From: Gammaproteobacteria bacterium
GTDB lineage: Bacteria > Pseudomonadota > Gammaproteobacteria > 21-64-14
Assembly (NCBI GenBank): GCA_027013145.1
Contig: JALUXX010000021.1
Span: 19,809 to 83,808 of the forward strand
Reading direction: 5' to 3'
Length of the DNA: 64,000 nt
The translations under genes were made by a program, and so were the position numbers. Shown here piece by piece: positions 62,553 through 64,000 of the stretch. The notes beneath the pieces were generated by a model that was given only the letters and a program-made list of their open reading frames with translations, searched no databases and was not told the origin of the DNA. The number at the start of each line of letters is the position of its first letter. Position 1 is the first letter of the stretch.

Positions 62553-62940
62553 GTCGCGTACTTTCCGCCGCGGGCGCATCGAGATCATCCCGATGATCGA
62601 CGTGATGTTCTTCCTGCTCGCCACGTTCATGCTGGCGTCGCTCTCGATGCAGAATCTGCACTCGCTGCCGGTCAACCTGCCCCGCGGGCAGGCGCAGCCG
62701 ATGCAGACGGCCAGCCCCGTCACGCTCACGATTACCGGCGGGGACCGGATCTACCTGAATCACACGCCGGTCACCCTCGACACCCTGGCCGCCCGACTCA
62801 AACCGATGCTCGGCAAGGACGACCCCGCCGTGATCGTCGCCGCCGACCGCAAGGCCGAGAACGGGACCGTGGTCGAGGCGATGCTGCAGGCGCGCCACGC
62901 CGGCGCGAGCCGCTTCCTGATCGCGGTCGAGCGCCAATGA
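62539..62940 (+). CDS. exbD: ExbD, proton-channel subunit of the TonB system
   Basis: 133 aa: one N-terminal membrane helix with the essential aspartate (Asp21) in IIPMIDVMFFLLATFMLASL and a periplasmic domain (KDDPAVIVAADRKAENGTVV). Start ATG 62539 with GGAGGTG upstream, inside the exbB end. The stop overlaps tonB (ATGA). Confidence 0.95.
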   Translation: MKLRRSRTFRRGRIEIIPMIDVMFFLLATFMLASLSMQNLHSLPVNLPRGQAQPMQTASPVTLTITGGDRIYLNHTPVTLDTLAARLKPMLGKDDPAVIVAADRKAENGTVVEAMLQARHAGASRFLIAVERQ

Positions 62941-63734
62941 ATGCGGTGGTGCTGCCGCCCCCGGCGGTACGCGACGAACCGCTGCGGCGCCTGCCGTGGG
63001 TGCTGGCCGCCGCGGTCCTCCTGGTGCTCGCCGCGCTGCTCGCGGCCGGGCATTGGCTGCGCGGTACGCCGGTGCTCCCGCCCGCGCCGCCGCCGGTGCA
63101 GGCGCGCTTCTACGAACTGCCTTCTTCGCCGGGGATGGCCCCGGCGCGCCCGGCGCCGGCGACACCCGCGCCGGCGACGCCCCGACCCCGCGTGACGCCC
63201 GCGCCCGCCCCGACGCCCCGGGTCGCGAAGCCGGCCGCGCCCCCGCGCACCGCGAAACCTTCCACGTCCGGCCTGGTCCCGATGCCCAAAACCAAGTCAC
63301 CACCGCGCGCCGCCGCCCCCGCACGCCCGCGCATCGACTGGTCGCGGCTGAACAGCGACGTACGCGCCGCCGTGGCCGCCGCCTCCGGCGGCGGCAACCG
63401 CCCGCCGCAGATCCAGGACCCCCATTCCCTGACCGCCCGCTTCTACGTCGCCTCCCTGTTGCGCAAACTGCAGGAGGTGGGCGATCTCAACTACCCCGGC
63501 GAACTGGTCGGGCTCGTGGTGCTGGATCTGGAGGTGGACTCCTCGGGCCGGCTGCTCCGGGTGAAGCTGCTGCAATCCTCCGGCAAACCCGCACTGGACC
63601 GCGCCGCCGAACGCATCGTGCGCATGTCCGCGCCGTTCGCCCCCTTCCCGCCCGAGATGCGCCGGCGGACCCGCAAGTTCGAGTGGGTCCAGTACCTCTC
63701 CTTTATCGGCAACCGGCAGGTGTACACATGGTGA
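62937..63734 (+). CDS. tonB: TonB energy-transducing protein
   Basis: 265 aa: membrane anchor (about 17-41), proline-rich spacer (about 46-130) and C-terminal TonB domain (about 170-265) with DLNYPGELVGLVVLDLEVDS and QSSGKPALDRAAERIVRMSA. It links the inner-membrane motor to outer-membrane receptors. None of those receptors is in the window. Confidence 0.92.
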   Translation: MNAVVLPPPAVRDEPLRRLPWVLAAAVLLVLAALLAAGHWLRGTPVLPPAPPPVQARFYELPSSPGMAPARPAPATPAPATPRPRVTPAPAPTPRVAKPAAPPRTAKPSTSGLVPMPKTKSPPRAAAPARPRIDWSRLNSDVRAAVAAASGGGNRPPQIQDPHSLTARFYVASLLRKLQEVGDLNYPGELVGLVVLDLEVDSSGRLLRVKLLQSSGKPALDRAAERIVRMSAPFAPFPPEMRRRTRKFEWVQYLSFIGNRQVYTW

Positions 63735-63758
63735 TCGCCCCATGCCCCGCGGCGGGCG

Positions 63759-63886
63759 TCAGCCCAGGTTACGGGCGAGGAACGCGTCGAGGCGGTTGGC
63801 GAAGGCCTGACGCTCACGCGGGCCGGGCGGCGACGGGCCGCCCCCGGCCAGGCCCGCGCTGCGCATGCCCTCCATGAACCTAAAAA
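63759..63886 (-). pseudogene. C-terminal remnant of a DUF188 (YaiI/YqxD) protein, interrupted
   Basis: Only the last 40-odd residues are readable: MRSAGLAGGGPSPPGPRERQ then AFANRLDAFLARNLG and a stop at 63759. This is the usual end of the DUF188 family of putative PIN-like nucleases. Upstream (toward 64000) the frame gives IHVFRFMEG, and similarity to the family stops there, so the N-terminal part is missing or lies beyond an insertion. Confidence 0.7.
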
Positions 63887-64000
63887 CGTGTATTACCCTG
63901 CCCCTGCCAGGCGATTTGGCGGAGGCCGAAGCCAGTTCACCCCCGTCAGCATGGTCATCAGGTGTTCACACACCCGCCGCCAGACGGCAGTGGGGTCTAA
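63887..64000. other. Unrelated DNA joined to the DUF188 remnant, probably a mobile element end
   Basis: The sequence changes character at about 63886 (CTAAAAACGTGTATTACC). On the minus strand it reads CATGCTGACGGGGGTGAACT and the segment GGCTTCGGCCTCCGCCAAAT. These give peptide MTMLTGVNWLRPPP and a stop inside a short frame. It resembles the terminal non-coding part of a transposon rather than a core gene. The element would extend beyond the window edge. Confidence 0.45.

Overview
The window is high-GC DNA from a gammaproteobacterium. It carries Slt70-, Kch-, PBP1A-, PepN-, YhcB- and Mak-like proteins, an HTS-type MetA and a rhombosortase. A Tat-exported sulfite-oxidase-fold enzyme followed by a c-type cytochrome suggests a sulfur-oxidising, chemolithotrophic relative (Chromatiales or Acidiferrobacterales type). 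The species cannot be fixed from this window.

Region 1 (1-5013) is the right end of a genomic island. It holds the tail of a DUF4143 ATPase, a type I restriction R subunit translationally coupled to it, and an AT-richer small nuclease-like gene. It ends in a 45-nt fragment of the 3' half of a tRNA-Met gene, the signature of integration into a tRNA. Region 2 (5014-8457) is a second accessory segment: decayed DNA, then an AbiEi/AbiEii abortive-infection pair. The toxin carries an extra WYL domain and a zinc-finger-like tail, a palindromic operator lies upstream, and 28-nt direct repeats flank the pair. Region 3 (8458-12311) starts with an N-terminally truncated IS91-type transposase. A small stress cassette follows (PsiE, Hsp20, and an HPF-like domain fused to sigma-factor-like domains), bracketed by 31-nt inverted repeats that contain Fur-box-like sequence.

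Region 4 (12332-36516) looks mostly like core chromosome. It encodes beta-carbonic anhydrase, PBP1A, Slt70, a Kch potassium channel, a rhodanese, two translationally coupled c-di-GMP enzymes, Apt, a membrane-tethered response regulator, a DUF302 protein, a P-loop ATPase plus MetA, MsrA, a GlcG/HbpS protein, a catalytically eroded CCA-transferase relative, an orphan outer-membrane barrel, a zinc alcohol dehydrogenase, a NrtS-like peptide and YhcB.

Region 5 (36608-42642) has a Sel1-repeat protein, a 168-bp palindromic MITE-like element, a TetR regulator, the sulfite-oxidase-like lipoprotein and its cytochrome. A secreted PhoX/DUF839 protein follows, bracketed by two copies of a 132-bp element with GGGGACAG/CTGTCCCC ends; the second copy supplies the stop codon of a 53-aa membrane protein.

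Region 6 (42784-64000) is again core-like: PepN, protoporphyrinogen oxidase coupled to a glutaredoxin-like protein, rhombosortase, a PAS-GGDEF-EAL protein with a ruined GGDEF site, a three-gene RND efflux operon, an AcuI/YhdH reductase, fructokinase Mak, an MFS transporter, a cold-shock protein, polyphosphate glucokinase, and an exbB-exbD-tonB operon under a clear Fur box. The right edge is a DUF188 (YaiI/YqxD) gene cut by unrelated, probably mobile, DNA. No rRNA, complete tRNA or CRISPR array was seen.
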